Origin: Chaetoderma sp. LZ-2023a
Lineage: Eukaryota > Mollusca > Caudofoveata > Chaetodermatida > Chaetodermatidae
Assembly: GCA_034401795.1 (NCBI GenBank)
Contig: JAVVLW010002724.1
Location: forward strand, 25,001 to 89,000
Length of the DNA stretch: 64,000 nucleotides
Direction of reading: 5' to 3'
Shown here in pieces: positions 9,764-21,434 of this stretch. The number at the start of each line of letters is the position of its first letter. Position 1 is the stretch's first letter. The position numbers and the translations under genes are program-made. A model generated the notes under the pieces. It saw only the letters and a program-made list of their open reading frames with translations, had not been told where the DNA came from and did not search any database.

Positions 9764-10952
9764 CTAAGGGGAGGACTTTACCAGTGGAACACCCATCAGA
9801 AGCAGAGAACGATCCCTCCAAAAATCTAGATGAGGGACCAAATGTTCTCTGATGGGAATCTGATGGTAAATAGAGTGGACTGACTGCTTCCAAAGGGACA
9901 TTAAATACATTTGGAAGGGTCTTCTCATCAGCACCGCCCAAGGAATCACTTTCTCTACGCTGACAATCAGGCCTATCACTCTTAAAAAGAATCTTGCTCT
10001 TACCATGGGAGAAGGAGAGGATTTCCATTGCCACTGATAAAGCCTCTATCCTTGGATCTGAGGGGAAGACTAGACCCCGGGCCAGGTCAAAAGAAATGCC
10101 TAGAGGCGTAAAGATTTGAGATGGAACTAGGCTTGATTTCTCTAGATTTAAAATCCACCCAAGGTTGCATGCCAGACTGCAAACTTCTGGAAGAATTCCT
10201 GAGAGAATTGAGGATGACCTTGCTTTTACCAACCAGTCGTCTATATAAACGTGAAGATGGATAGAATGACGGTGTAAAATTCCTGCCACGGCTGAAACTA
10301 GATGGGTAAAAAGGAAGGGAGCCGTGGTCAGGCCGAAGGGCACGGCATGGAACTGCCAAACTCGATCCTTGTAAGCAAACCTCAGGAACTTTCTGAAGGC
10401 AGGGTGAATAAGAACATGGAAGTAGGCATCCTTTAGATCGATGGAAGACGTCCACATTCCCTGATCCAGACTGGAAATGATCTGGGAGATCGTCTCCATC
10501 TTGAACTTGGGGGTGAGAATCATAAGATTTAACTTTTTCAAATTTATGATGGGATGCCAACCTCCTGTTTTCTTGGAAACTAAAAAGATGATCGAGTAGT
10601 AGCCCAGGTCTACTCTCCAATGGGGAACTTCTTCTATTGCCTCTTTACAATCATGGATTCCAACTCCTCTTCCAAAGCCACCAGTTTTTCCGGATTGGAG
10701 GGAACCGGAGTCCAAACTGGGAAAAGGGAGAGAAGAGGACGATGACGGATCCATGACGGAGCATAACCCCAACGTATCTGAGAAACTAGCCAGGACTCCT
10801 GAAGGAGGGCTTGCCATTTCTCCCAAAACAGAGAAAGGCGCCCTCCTACTGGCACGTTGGGTAACCGGCACTGGACCGACTGCTCCGAAGGGGGAAGAAG
10901 AGGGGGAGGGATGAGGAAGGGAAGAGAGAAGGTTGGACATACCCGGGTCCAT
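9764..10952 (-). pseudogene. DIRS reverse transcriptase
   Basis: RNA-dependent DNA polymerase of the element. Open frame 9573-10952 holds the RT core to about 10010: IFLVSKKTGGWHPIINLKKL, TSSIDLKDAYFHVLIHP (first catalytic Asp), FHAVPFGLTTAPFLFT, and HVYIDDWLVKA, the YIDD version of the YxDD active site at about 10240. LGISFD follows. At about 10010 the coding frame shifts. The 3' RT part, RARFFLRVIGLIVSVEKVIP to HLDFWRDRSLLLMGVPL, is in the 9764-10006 frame and ends at the TAG before RNase H. The remaining open codons of the long frame (10010-9573) are out-of-frame translation. The first about 110 residues are Ser/Pro-rich linker. Catalytic residues are intact, but the frame lesions make the copy dead. 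Confidence 0.92.
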
Positions 10953-10956
10953 ACCT

Positions 10957-13900
10957 TCAAACTCTCATTCCCTGAAACCCTCTAAAGGAAGAATGACCTC
11001 TGGACCTGGAACCAGCACTGCGAGAAGGGGTCTGACCCCCTCTCGCCCAAGAAGGAGACCTCGAACGATGTGATGAAATAGAATCAAAATGATCCTCCTC
11101 CATGGATCGATCCTGACGATTGGACAAAGAAAGATTAGAATTATGGATGACCCTAGAAGGATAAGCCTCAAATTGGTCAGGTTTGAGGCTCTTTCTTCTA
11201 GGCGAAGAATTAGGACTCCTCACAGAAGACACATCTCTTTTCAAGGACGGATTAGAAAACAAATCTGAGCCTGAAGCTCCCTAGAGGCCTTCAGGCGCTC
11301 AGATTCCGCACAAATTAAATTAGGAGCTGACTGTCCAAAAAGATCTGTACTAAATGGGGATGCAACAACAAGACTATGCTTCAAAGCGCTAGAAATCCTA
11401 TACTCAGAGAGCTTCCTAGATCTACGCTTGGAAGTAATAAAACCCAAAGACTTACAGACAGAACTGAGGGAGCTGCGAGACAAATCAGCCAAAGAACAAA
11501 AAACTGACAAAGGAACTTGATCACCCCGTTCTTCAGCCTTAAGAACGGCCTCAGATAAAAGAGCACGGAAATTAGAAGATTTGAGCTGAGATCTGCAAAC
11601 AGACTCCCATTTGGAAAGGTCATTCGAAAATTCAACCTTGGAAGCATCCTTTAACTGAGAAGAAACCCCCCAAGCGGAACCAGAAAGAGACAACCTTCAA
11701 ATAGTCCTCCTTAGGAATTTGAATAGGAGAATCATACTTAGCAACAAGAGAAAAGTCAGTATTAGAAGAATCATTAACAAAGAAATCGAGCATATCAACA
11801 ACTAAATTATCAATAGGCAGCACCTGAGGAGAAGAAGAAGAGGAAGGATCAGATGTAGAGAGAGCGGATCCGAAAGAAGGAGGATCCATAGCAAATTCCT
11901 CCTTAAGAGGAAGAGAAAGACTAGATGCGATCCACCTGTGAGCCATGGACCAGTCTTCCGAAGAGGCTCTAACCGGGCAAAACCTCTTCAGATCCCTGGC
12001 CCTGACCGACTTGGGAGCAGAAGGAAGAGAAGGAAGAAGAAGAGATGAGAATAGAGGAGTCACCTGACACTAAAGATTCACCTGCCCTAGAAGAAACTGG
12101 AGAAGAGGGTCTACTAACCTACTCAGGAAAAGAAGAAACTTGTGAAGAGGAAAGAGAATCCCTACCCTGATCCTGACTAGACGATAAGAAAGGAAGGACC
12201 AGAGAACTAGCAGAGAACCTCGAAAGAATAGAAAAACGAGCAGAAACAAATGAACGATCTAAAGAAGAATCTCTCACCACAGAAAACAAGGAAAATCTAA
12301 GCCTGAATCAACAATTTGAAATTCTAGTTCAGGGGAAAGAAAAAACGGAAACAATCGGATCAAGATGATCAAAGGACGGAGAAGAAGCAGAAGAGGAAGA
12401 AGGAAGAAAAGGAATGAATGAGAAGAAGATGAAAAAGAAGAGGAAGGATGATCCAACTGGCCATAAAAGGAAAGAGAAGAAGGAAGACGGGAGTAACCCG
12501 GAGGAGGATGAAGGGAAGATTTAAAGAGAGCAGATGCGTTAGACACATGACTGGAAGAAAAATCCTTGGCCGAAAGAGAAGAAGAAATAGGATTAGAGTG
12601 AGAAGAGGAGGAGAAAGAAGAAGACCTAGAAAAAGATGGATTCAAAACGGCATCACAGAAGGAAGGAGAATACTGAGAAGATAAATCAACATCAACTACC
12701 TGAGACGGAAGAAAAGATTCATAGTTGGACGCTACAGAATCCTGATAAACCTGTTGAGAAATTTCCGAAACAGAATCAACAAAACTCCTATCATCCAAAA
12801 TCCTAGAAGAACCTAAGCAATTTTGATCTCTCGCTATACCGGAAGCTACCTCCCAACCGGAAGCGGAAGACGGAAGTCTATCCAGATCTGACCGACCCGG
12901 AAGTACACCTCTAGAACCGGAAACGGAAGTGTACCGACCAGAACCCAAACCAGAAACGGAAGCGCTTCTACCAGAAGTCGAAAAATAGAAGGAGTCCTCA
13001 GACTCCGGATATCTGGAATGACCGTAAGCGCTGTTGAAACCGGAAACGGAACTAGGCACCGGATCTTGAAGACCTGGATTACCTACTAAACCGGAAGTCC
13101 TACCGGAAACGGATGCCAGAGAAGAAAGAACCGGATCCTGAAGACCCGGATGTCTTGCTAAATCGGAAGTTAAAACGGAAACTGATGGAGCGGCGGAAAA
13201 AGGAAGTAAACCTGAGTCCACCACAATGGAACCGGAAGAACTAGCAAGACTAGAAATCAAATTCTTGGCAATGGGCGATCTACAAAGAACCTTCACGACC
13301 GGTATAATCAAAAAATTGGTATTAGCATAAGGGCCAGCCTTATGGATGTCAGCCTCAGCCTCCGCCACCACGGCTTGTGGGTTATGCCCGTCACCCTCAA
13401 GTCTTATGTGGGTTTGACCCGGTGCACTACATGAGCCCACCTTCGAGAGCTTAGTCGCTCTAGACTTCTGCTTAGATTTCTTAACCTGCATGGAGGTTAG
13501 AGGGATCGGTTTCCCCCATTTGCGGGAATGCCCGCTAGCCTTCGGGCTATCGTCGGAACTTGAAGAAACATCCTGTTTCTTAGCCTCCTTCATAGCAGAA
13601 GATATCCTTTCATCAAACGATTTAGTCAAGACAGATGCGAACGATTCAAATCTTGCAAAAAGAGCTAGCACGGCATCTGAATTCGCCCAAGAGGCTCCCC
13701 CCTCCGTTGCTACCGGTAAAGATACATTAGATTGTGCAAAAGACACAGCTTTCGCCTTGCTAGCAAAGGAGGTAGGGGAAGGACGACCATAGGGCAGCGG
13801 TTGCTTAAACGGTAATTCTTTAAAGAAAGCCTTTGACACCGAGACCGGCCACCCTTTACAAATCCCACACATCGTTGTGAGGATACAAGTGGTACATTTC

Positions 13901-14013
13901 GCACAGACATGCCCGGCAAAATTCAGCTGAGCGATGGCGATCACATTTTGATGATGTACATTTCGTCTTATCTGACGATTTAGCGGACTCCTAAAAACAA
14001 AAAAATGTAACAA
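10957..14013 (-). pseudogene. DIRS gag, fragmented
   Basis: Structural protein region upstream of RT. The main open frame 12274-14013 (579 codons) starts MLHFFVF. It has a Cys-rich zinc-ribbon-like cluster, HVCAKCTTCILTTMCGICKG, at about residues 35-54, a helical block LALFARFESFASVLTKSF, then about 250 residues of Ser/Gly-rich SVSG-type repeats. Continuations lie in 11632-12063 (same frame after stops), 11241-11693 (helical; KVEFSNDLSKWESVCRSQLK) and 10957-11262 (Arg/Ser-rich, SRSPSW, SRSRGH; a likely nucleic-acid-binding tail). Each junction is a frameshift. The start codon is uncertain because the Cys cluster begins only about 35 residues in. Confidence 0.78.
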
Positions 14014-14424
14014 TGAAGCATACCGCTTAGAAAATCGTAAAAGGAGACTAGAAAGATAAAAATCATTTCTTAAAAAGGCGGGAGAATTGCATAGGGATCA
14101 ATGATAATCCTTATAATGCACTACAAGTAAATTGATAAGGGCTCTGGGTGAATGCTAGAGTTTAATATGATGATGATGATATAGGCATAGTAATTAAGAT
14201 ACCACGAAATGAGAACGATCTTTCACGAAATCCTGTAACAATATGAACATAGTTATAAAATACCATATAACCACAAATATACTTCCTACACATAACTTAG
14301 GGAGGATTGACTTCATATTAGGCATAATCTTGATAATATAGAAGGCAAAAGATGTAGCTGACACAGCGCAAAGCACAAAAAACTTAGACAAATATTTTAA
14401 GCAGTTGTTCTGCAAGCAGAATAA
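14014..14424 (-). other. DIRS 5' leader between terminal repeat and gag
   Basis: AT-rich, parallel to 1680-2180 of the truncated copy (shared blocks taatgcactac.., gaaatgagaacgatc / aaacgaaaccc, cttcctacacataacttagg / cttccaaacacataattttgg). A 92-codon minus frame at 14194-14472 overlaps the terminal repeat and is not supported as a gene. Confidence 0.5.
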
Positions 14425-14694
14425 TTGAAAAGTGAATCTGTTTCCTATTTGGGCTCCAGTGCACATGCGCAAGCGTGCTTAGTGACAAGCGTCACTATGG
14501 GGTGAGTATAGACTGGTGCCAGTCTATATCTGTCAGTAGGCTGGAGATGGACTTAACCAGTAGCCTGGTTGAGGGACCATATTAATAGGAATAGGCACAG
14601 GCATAAAAATCTTATTCTGATAGCTAAATGCAGATAATTGATTTAGCAAGTAGTGATTGAACGGTAATGGATGTTTTTGCGGTGTAATAACAAC
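14425..14694 (-). repeat. DIRS 5' inverted terminal repeat
   Basis: Reverse complement of 7252-7500, and direct match to 2180-2467. It ends gtgtaataacaacc|aagaatttctcc. The outer 50 bp recur inverted at 7651-7704 in the ICR. Some 20 bases (gggaggagtgtatgc type) present in the other two copies are deleted near 14600. Confidence 0.88.
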
Positions 14695-14809
14695 CAAGAA
14701 TTTCTCCTGTAGTCAGGGGAGCCAACAAAACTTTAGCCTCCCTAAAAAGAATTTAAGCATTTGACTCTTTACACACAATAGTTTAGTACATGTGGCATTG
14801 AAGTTAATG

Positions 14810-15020
14810 GAGGATGAAGAATTATGCAGGACTCTAACGTCAATATTCTATCTTTTACTGTGTCAATATCAAAGAAACCGGTGTACATTTTCCAACAATT
14901 TTGGTGGACGATGTTGCTGTCTATGACGGCACCATCTCCCACCAAATTTGTTCAAAAATGAACACAGGTCATCCTTTAATTTAATTTGAAAATTTTGACA
15001 TCAGAGTGGTAAGGATTAAG
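14810..15020. mobile_element. Hairpin element G, degenerate copy
   Basis: gtgtcaatatcaaagaaacc / ggtgtacattttccaacaat on the left and accaaatttgttcaaaaatg / catcagagtggtaag on the right match the better copy at 20518-20725, and a right-hand half at 57740-57825. It is non-coding. The rest of 14695-15360 holds no recognisable gene. Confidence 0.5.
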
Positions 15021-15354
15021 CAAGAGTGATCGCAGATTGCAGATCCTTGCTCTTCCGATATTGTCCCATTATAAAAGGTTTTCAGATTTCCCAGATTTTT
15101 CTGGCTCACGCCCAAAGTTGTAGTGTATGGTGACATGCCCTTTCTTGTGATAGAATTTGAGCAAAATCAGACCAGCAGTTTCCGAGATATCCATAGATCC
15201 GGAATTTGATCTAATCTGAACACGGGTTCTTTTATCAGTATCTTGTCCAAAATGTGGAAATTCTGTTACCAGGCAAGTTCCATGGTTGTCTTAACGTTTT
15301 AGCCAAATCTGATCAGTAGTTTTTTAGGTACAGACTGACTGACTGCCCAGGCGA

Positions 15355-16800
15355 AAGGAACATGGTAGTACCATGTTATATACTATGGTAGATCATGGTA
15401 TGGTAATTGCTACCACAGTAGACCCTTGTCAACTGATTGTCTGACATGGTAGATAAATATCAGGTTATACCATGGCAGCTATCTAGCATGCTTGACCATG
15501 GTACTGGGATCATGGTATTTGGTAATGGAGCTTTCCATTTTTAGCTATGCCCCACCCATCTCCCGCTAAGCTCCACCCACACCTCAATCGTGTTGGGATC
15601 GATCAATCTCTGAACTCCCTGACTATCAATTTCCAGAAGACTATACGGGTAAGCTGTTAAATACTTTGAAACTAATTTGATGCTGTTGCTGCCATCTGAT
15701 GCTGCCTATGACAGCAACAGCACCCAGTCAAATTAGTTTCAAAATATTCAACAGTATGTTTATTAAATAGTAGAGACATACAATTTGTACGTGTCAGACT
15801 ATTAAGAGTTAAAGACAGGCAATATATAATCATTTATGATGCAATGATTATGACATCATCCTACACACCGCGTAGCTTATTATGGTGTCATATGACATCA
15901 TTACTCTGGAAAGGTCCATTGGGTCGACAGTAGACCATGGTAAAAAATACCATGGTAGATTCTGGTCCACTTTTGTCACAATGTGAAGTCTGTGCCAGCT
16001 GGTAGAGCCTACAATATTGTAAGCATGGCCATGAGCTACAGGAATACTCTCATGGAGAAGTAAAAGATTGATCAAACTTTCTGCATATAGAAAACTATCA
16101 AAATATTGGAATGGTTGACCTACGGTGGCATTGTTTGGACAAAGATAAAATTTATACAAGAATTCAGTGTTTATTATTATGTTTCTATGGATATGGGATT
16201 TACTATTCAAATAACGATGATTACATAATTTATGTGTAATAGTATATAATGAAAACGATGTTTAATTTTTTTAAAACACTTATTTACAATTGAACCTCTC
16301 CAATTATATTATGTCAACCATGGTCAGAACATGATTGAACATGGTTAGAGAATTTGTCCATGGGCAAACCAGTCAGAAAACATTACCATGCTCACACACT
16401 TGTCATATTTCAACATCAGCCATGGTCATCCATGTTTGACTATGAAATCATGTTGCAGGTGAATGGTCATAGAACCACAGCACGACTACCAGGGTATTTG
16501 TTAAATCGTACCATGGTAGTTGATAGCAATCATGGTCTACCATGGTAGTTGATAGCGACCGTGGTAGTTCATGGTAACCATGGCATTGCCTATGGTAACC
16601 ATGGACTACCACGGTCAGTACCATGGCAACCATGGTCATCACTGAGATACCATGCTGACAATGGACTACTATGGTGATACACAACAGCACTGGTATTTGA
16701 GAACCGACCATGGTATTTCACACGTTTCCATCGAATACCAGGCTACCATGGCATACAATGGTTGTTGTTTTTCCATGGTGACACACAGATACATAGACAG
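15355..16800. repeat. CCATGG-rich palindromic island
   Basis: The octamer ACCATGGT, its half CCATGG and variants (catggta, taccatg) occur dozens of times in 15360-15525, 15920-15965 and 16310-16780. A family B element (15527-15921) interrupts the island. The open frames at 16354-16548 and 16448-16711 translate the repeat. The island ends near acagacagacctgatcgcaa and a cttccccttacggggcgagg block also found at 22880-22912. Confidence 0.75.
15527..15921 (+). mobile_element. Hairpin family B copy with complete hairpin
   Basis: The head is ctttccatttttagctatgc. The hairpin lies at about 15653-15752, with left arm gaaactaatttgatgctgtt and right arm gcacccagtcaaattagttt. The tail contains several tgacatca / tgatgtca motifs. 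The end is ggaaaggtccattgg. It sits inside the CCATGG-rich island. The minus open frame 15848-16210 spans the element boundary and is not a gene. Confidence 0.75.
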
Positions 16801-17400
16801 ACAGACCTGATCGCAATACCATCTTCCCCTTACGGGGCGAGGGTAATGACTTCAAAATTGCTGATAAACATCAGAGCTCAAGGACCTTGACCTTTGCCCC
16901 TGTGATCTTAATATCATCACGTTGATTCCTGATTAGGATAGCCAACCAATCAAGCCAATGTTAGGTTCCGATAAGCTTAAGAAATCCTGAATATTAGCTC
17001 ACCTGTCCGGATGGTGATTTTGGCTTTTGGTCATATCATGCATGTGTGGCAACAACCTGTCTGCGAATCCATAATCTATTAAATCTATGTTATTTCAAAA
17101 TCGAGCTACAATTACAATGGAATTTTCTTGAATATTCGAGCTAGTTGCGGTATTTTCTTGAATTTTAAGAGTTGCCAATATCGGCATGCTTTTTTGGACT
17201 TTCTTGAATACTCAAGCTACCGTGAATGTTCTTGAATATTCAAGATACCTTGACCTTCCATGGATTTTACGCTAAGTAGGATTTTATTGAACCTTTTGGT
17301 GGCGAGTACAGGCTAGTTAATCTGAGCTAATCCAAACTATTCCGGAGCACAGATATTTAAGATTAGTTTTTTTGGGCTGGGTTAAAGACCTTGAACTTTG
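16800..17400. other. Non-coding DNA with short cttgaatattcaagct repeats
   Basis: Between 17120 and 17255 the motif ttcttgaatattc-aagctac recurs four times with decay. No gene is seen. Confidence 0.45.
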
Positions 17401-17404
17401 ACCA

Positions 17405-17575
17405 TAGGCAGCAACACTGCCGAGTCGAATTAGTTTCAAAACAGTCAACAGGTTATCTGTATAGTTTTCTGGAAATTGAGATTCAGGGAGTGCAGGGTTC
17501 GATAGATGCCAATACAGGCAAAGCATGGGCAGAGCTTAGCTAAAGATGGGTGGGGCATAGCTAAAAGTGGAGTCA
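17405..17575 (-). mobile_element. Hairpin family B, partial reverse copy
   Basis: gcagcaacactgccgagtcg, gtatagttttctggaaattg, then agagcttagctaaagatggg reads as the reverse complement of a family B head. Only one arm of the hairpin is present. Confidence 0.6.
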
Positions 17576-17680
17576 CTCATTGTGTCACTTTAATCATAAC
17601 ACATTATTATATCGAAATAGGATTTGGTGATTTTGACAAAAAAAACCCTGATAATTGCACATGGTTATACACAATAAAAT

Positions 17681-19033
17681 CAAGAGGCCAAAGGGGCCTG
17701 TATCGCTCACCTGGAACATGTAGAACAAAGGCATCTCAACTAGAAAGGTCATCGCCTTTATGTAGAACACTAAGGCTTAGCCAGAACGACAAGGATCTGT
17801 CCTAACAAATTTGGATAAAATCAGTCCAGTCGTTCTCGAGGCGATACTTTCAATTTCCCATTGCTTTACTATGGGAGTTTTTAACGGGAAAAAAAATCCA
17901 AGATAGCCACCAATCCATTATTTCCGACAGTTTAGAAAGCGGCAAATTTGAAATGTAATCAGCATATCCAAAACCTTACATAAACCCAATTTCAGCTTCA
18001 AAATACATCAAATAAAAAATCCAATATGGCTGCCAAATATGCTACATTTTGATTGGTCCATAGTGGCGATGTATTAACTTCCTTTGAACAATGCTTAATG
18101 GCCCTTAATGCCTAATCAGATTTAAGAAATTTCAGCCCAATCCATTCAGCGGTTCTGGAGCTCCTTTTCGTGAAAACTAGGTCATTCAAGATGACCGCTG
18201 AAGAATTTGGCCAATTAAGTTCTCCAAAATGTCAGCCCGATTCAATTCAGCAGTTCTGGAATTGTTTTTGAGAAAACTAGGTTGTCCAAGATGACTGCCG
18301 AAACATTTGACCAATCATATATTCCCTTGAACAAACTTTGTTCAGCTCTTGCTCCACATGATGTTTCATGAGTTTTGAATCGATTTGATGATCAGCTTCC
18401 TTTGAACAAACTTGGATCTCTATGCCCTAAAGATGCTTCCTGCAAATATAATTGAAATCAGACCAATGGTTCTCGAGGACATTTTAAATTTCCCATTGCT
18501 TTAGTATAAGCAAGCATGTTTTTGATGGGAAAAAGATTCAAGATGGCCACCAGACCGTTAATCTGAGTTTCAAAAATGGAAATTTGAAATCAGCATACCC
18601 AAAAACCTATTGCAAACCAATTTTGGCTTCAAAATCAATCAAATAAAAATTCCAATATGGTCACCAAACACGTAGTCCCCAATCATATCTCCTAAACTTC
18701 GGCCATGTCATTCCCTTGAACAAATTTGATTCAGGTCTTGTCCTTGATGATAGTTCATGCATTTTGAATTGATCCCCCAAGCGGTTTCGGAGAAATTTTT
18801 CAAGATATTTCTAAAAATAGACCAAAATCCAATATGTCCGCCAGCCAAATTGATCGTCAGCATACTTTTAACAAGCTTGGATCTGTATATCATAAGGATG
18901 CTTCTTATCAAAATATAATTGAGATTGGCCCAGTGTTCTTGAGAAGCTGCTTAAAGAAAAAGTTGACTGACGACGGTCATATTGACGGTGACCACAGCAT
19001 AAGCTCCCTTGGCCTTTCAGGTCAGGTGAGCTA
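17681..19033 (+). repeat. Interspersed repeat E
   Basis: It begins caagaggccaaaggggcctg / tatcgctcacctgg and ends cttggcctttcaggtcaggtgagctaa. The ends carry the complementary decamers gctcacctgg and ccaggtgagc (here one base changed). The interior repeats blocks such as ccaagatggccgccaaac, ttgaacaaacttggttcagc and aaatataattgaaatcggcc. No coding frame is conserved; it is a non-autonomous repeat, class undecided. Confidence 0.7.
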
Positions 19034-19149
19034 ACAATCCATATCGTGGTTGATAGAATGAAAGCGTATTGTTACCTGATTTCTTATATCTCACGATTCT
19101 GAATATGATCGTTATTTTAATCTGATCTTTCAGGGATGTAGGAACGTAC

Positions 19150-19215
19150 TTTGACAGGGGTGGGGTGAGTGGTGGTGGGGTGGGGGGTGGGTGGGGGGGG
19201 GGGGCTAAACTGTGG
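19150..19215 (+). other. G-rich tract with quadruplex potential
   Basis: Near-continuous G runs, longest 12 (about 19192-19203), with single T or A spacers. The open frame 19165-19398 starting MSGGGVGGGWGGG is a translation of this tract, not a gene. Confidence 0.6.
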
Positions 19216-19639
19216 GTGGGGCCAAAACCTAGAGGGGTGGGGTGCTATGGGAATATGCTATGGGAGAGAAAAAACCTAGGTTGTTATTGGCGCCTTGCAC
19301 CCCACCCTACCCCCACTGTTCCTAAACTTATGTATTTTCTTCGATTGAGGAATACAATTATGAAGAGAAAAAAATTATTATTTGGTCACGTTATATAAAT
19401 AATCTCTTATAAGATCGGCTGAGAAAACATGACTGGAAATCTGTCATGAATACAGATCGGTAAAAAAAGTACTCAACTCAAATGTTACACATTTCAAAGT
19501 GCTGAGTGATCTAGTAAATCTTTAAATCTATGGTTAAATCCATAGAATGTATGATAGTGTATGACATTTTCCTTCCAATCCTCAATATGCTTTTTCTGAC
19601 ATGGTGGGTATTAAGCTCCTCAAACAAATGGATCTTTCC

Positions 19640-19985
19640 TGTTTTTGATAAGCCATGCTCACCTCTAGCTAAGCTCCACCCACACCTCGCTCATGCTAGG
19701 ATCAATCGATCCCTGAACTCACTGACTATCAATTTTCAGAAAACTATCACAGCAACAGCACCGAGTCAAATTAGTTTCAAAATATTGAACAGAATATTTA
19801 TTAAATAGTACACATACAATTCGTACAGCAATGCATATTCCGTCTTCAAATATGCATTCATGACATACTTATCTACGTCATTCATGGCGTCATAATGACG
19901 TCATTCATTATAATGTCATTCTATATGTCACCTAGTTGATTATGACGTCATATGATAGAAGGATAAAGTGGAATGGTCCATTGAC
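19640..19985 (+). mobile_element. Hairpin family B copy, left arm lost
   Basis: The head agctaagctccacccacacc and the tail with tgacgtcattc and gattatgacgtcatatgat are present, ending ggaatggtccattg. Around 19740 the sequence passes from aaaactatca directly to cagcaacagcaccgagtcaa, so only the right arm of the hairpin remains. Confidence 0.7.
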
Positions 19986-20029
19986 AAGCCAGTCACTCAG
20001 TACTCAGTATTCATACATTATCAACCCTG

Positions 20030-20225
20030 TTAACACGTGAACTTCCAGCATCTCAATTTCAAGACAACTTTACACTAAGACTCTTGAATGTTTTGAAACT
20101 ATTTGACTGAAACCATAGATAGCAACAGCAGCTCCAAGTCAAACGAGTTTCAAAATATTCAAGAGACTATTCCTCATTTCAAAAAGAATTTGTCATTTCA
20201 TGTTTGTAAAGGTTATACTGAGTTA
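20030..20225 (+). mobile_element. Hairpin element, D-like
   Basis: The left arm tgttttgaaactatttgact and right arm caagtcaaacgagtttcaaa flank agcaacagcag. The head resembles family D (ctcaatttcaagacaac) and the tail includes aagaatttgtcatttca. Pairing is imperfect. Confidence 0.55.
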
Positions 20226-20267
20226 ACACACAATTTTACCACAAAAAGAAGTCTTCCCTATGGGCAT

Positions 20268-20972
20268 CACCTAACCCTTTTAAACCACAAAATCTGTTCA
20301 AAAGAGTAAAGATTTTCTCATAGAAATTGAGCATTGGCAGAACAAGAGGACTATTTTTTTTAAATTACCACTCAGGGAATGACTGGCTCGATTATCTAGC
20401 TAGTCATTCCAGTGGTAGATTTTGAAAAATAGTCTTCTCTTGTTCTGTAAATGGAGTTCTCAAGAACCTGGCAGAACCCTTTTTTGCTGGCTTGGGTGTT
20501 TAAAGGGTAATACCCCTTACCACTCTGATTTCAATATTCTTTTATTGTGTTTATAGCAAAGAAACTGGTGCACATTTTAAAATAATTTTGGTGTTCAATG
20601 TTGCTGTCCTGGGCCATTTTTGTTTCTGGCAGCGACATCTTCCACCAAATTTGTTGAAAAATGTACACCAATTCATCTTTTAGTTTAATCTTAAAATTTC
20701 AAGTTTTTACATCAGAGCGGTAAAAAGTTAACTCTTTAATGGCCTAGCCGGCCAAAACCATCCTTCATTATGATCTTGTGAAGTATTCATTCACATGTTA
20801 AGAGAATACAATTTTTGAAAATTTACCACTGGAATGACTGGCTCGATAACCGAGCCAGTCATTCCAGTGATAAATTTTCAAAAAATTGCATTCTCTTGGC
20901 CTGTAAATGGACATTCAATAGGCAGATATTAAAATATTCTTGACCAATTTTGACCGGCAAATGGTTAAAGAG
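20268..20972. mobile_element. Hairpin cluster A(rev)-G-A(fwd)
   Basis: A in reverse orientation spans 20268-20513. A G hairpin spans 20518-20725, with terminal inverted repeats taccactctgatttcaata / ...catcagagcggta and arms gaaactggtgcacattttaa / gaaaaatgtacaccaattca. A in forward orientation spans 20728-20972, centre ggctcgataaccgagcc. The three elements abut with only a few bases between them. Confidence 0.7.
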
Positions 20973-21434
20973 AAGTGAGTAGTCATCATTGTTTATAATC
21001 CAGTGCAGGCATTATCCCCTCCTGTGTGCTTTACAATGCCAGAATTCTAAATGTGCACATAATTTTAGAGGTAATGTCCTGTAATAAAGCCTCATTATAA
21101 AATGAGGTGAATGGAAGCCTGGAGGGCAATATGATGACGCTAATGCTCAGCGTGCCGAAAAAAGGAAGGGCGGTTATGGCCCACCAGAGAGTTCCGCTAT
21201 CTTGAGGCTGAGAATTTCAGACTATTTTTACGCTATGAAGATTTGAAAGCAGGCTTTCTATACCACATTATAACATTCTCTACAAACTGGATTGTTGATG
21301 GATTTTATGTTTTTTTGACTGGATAAAAAGATATTGACTGACTTTGCTGAAATGTAATCCCAGGTGAGTTTTTTCTCTGAAGGTACTGATGAACCGGACA
21401 AGATGTGAATCAATACATGGGCTCTAAATTTAAT

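Larger units (their letters stand above)
7187..14694 (-). mobile_element. Full-length DIRS-type tyrosine-recombinase retrotransposon
   Basis: About 7.5 kb, read on the minus strand. Order from 5' (14694) to 3' (7187): terminal repeat, gag, reverse transcriptase, RNase H plus downstream domain, tyrosine recombinase, internal complementary region (ICR), inverted terminal repeat. This is the diagnostic DIRS-1 plan: no LTRs in direct orientation, no aspartic protease or DDE integrase seen, and no obvious target-site duplication (left flank ...ctaagccattt, right flank aagaatttctcc...). DIRS elements are thought to replicate through a circular DNA and to integrate by the tyrosine recombinase. All coding parts carry frameshifts or stops, so this copy should be unable to move by itself. 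A 5' fragment of a related copy lies at 470-2467. Confidence 0.92.

Noticed and set aside
12448-12684. Arg/Lys-rich plus-strand frame
   Set aside because: Antisense shadow of the Ser-rich gag tract; no independent support.
16448-16711. Val/His/Tyr-rich minus frame
   Set aside because: Translation of the CCATGG-rich repeat.
19165-19398. Gly-rich plus frame
   Set aside because: Translation of a G-run tract.
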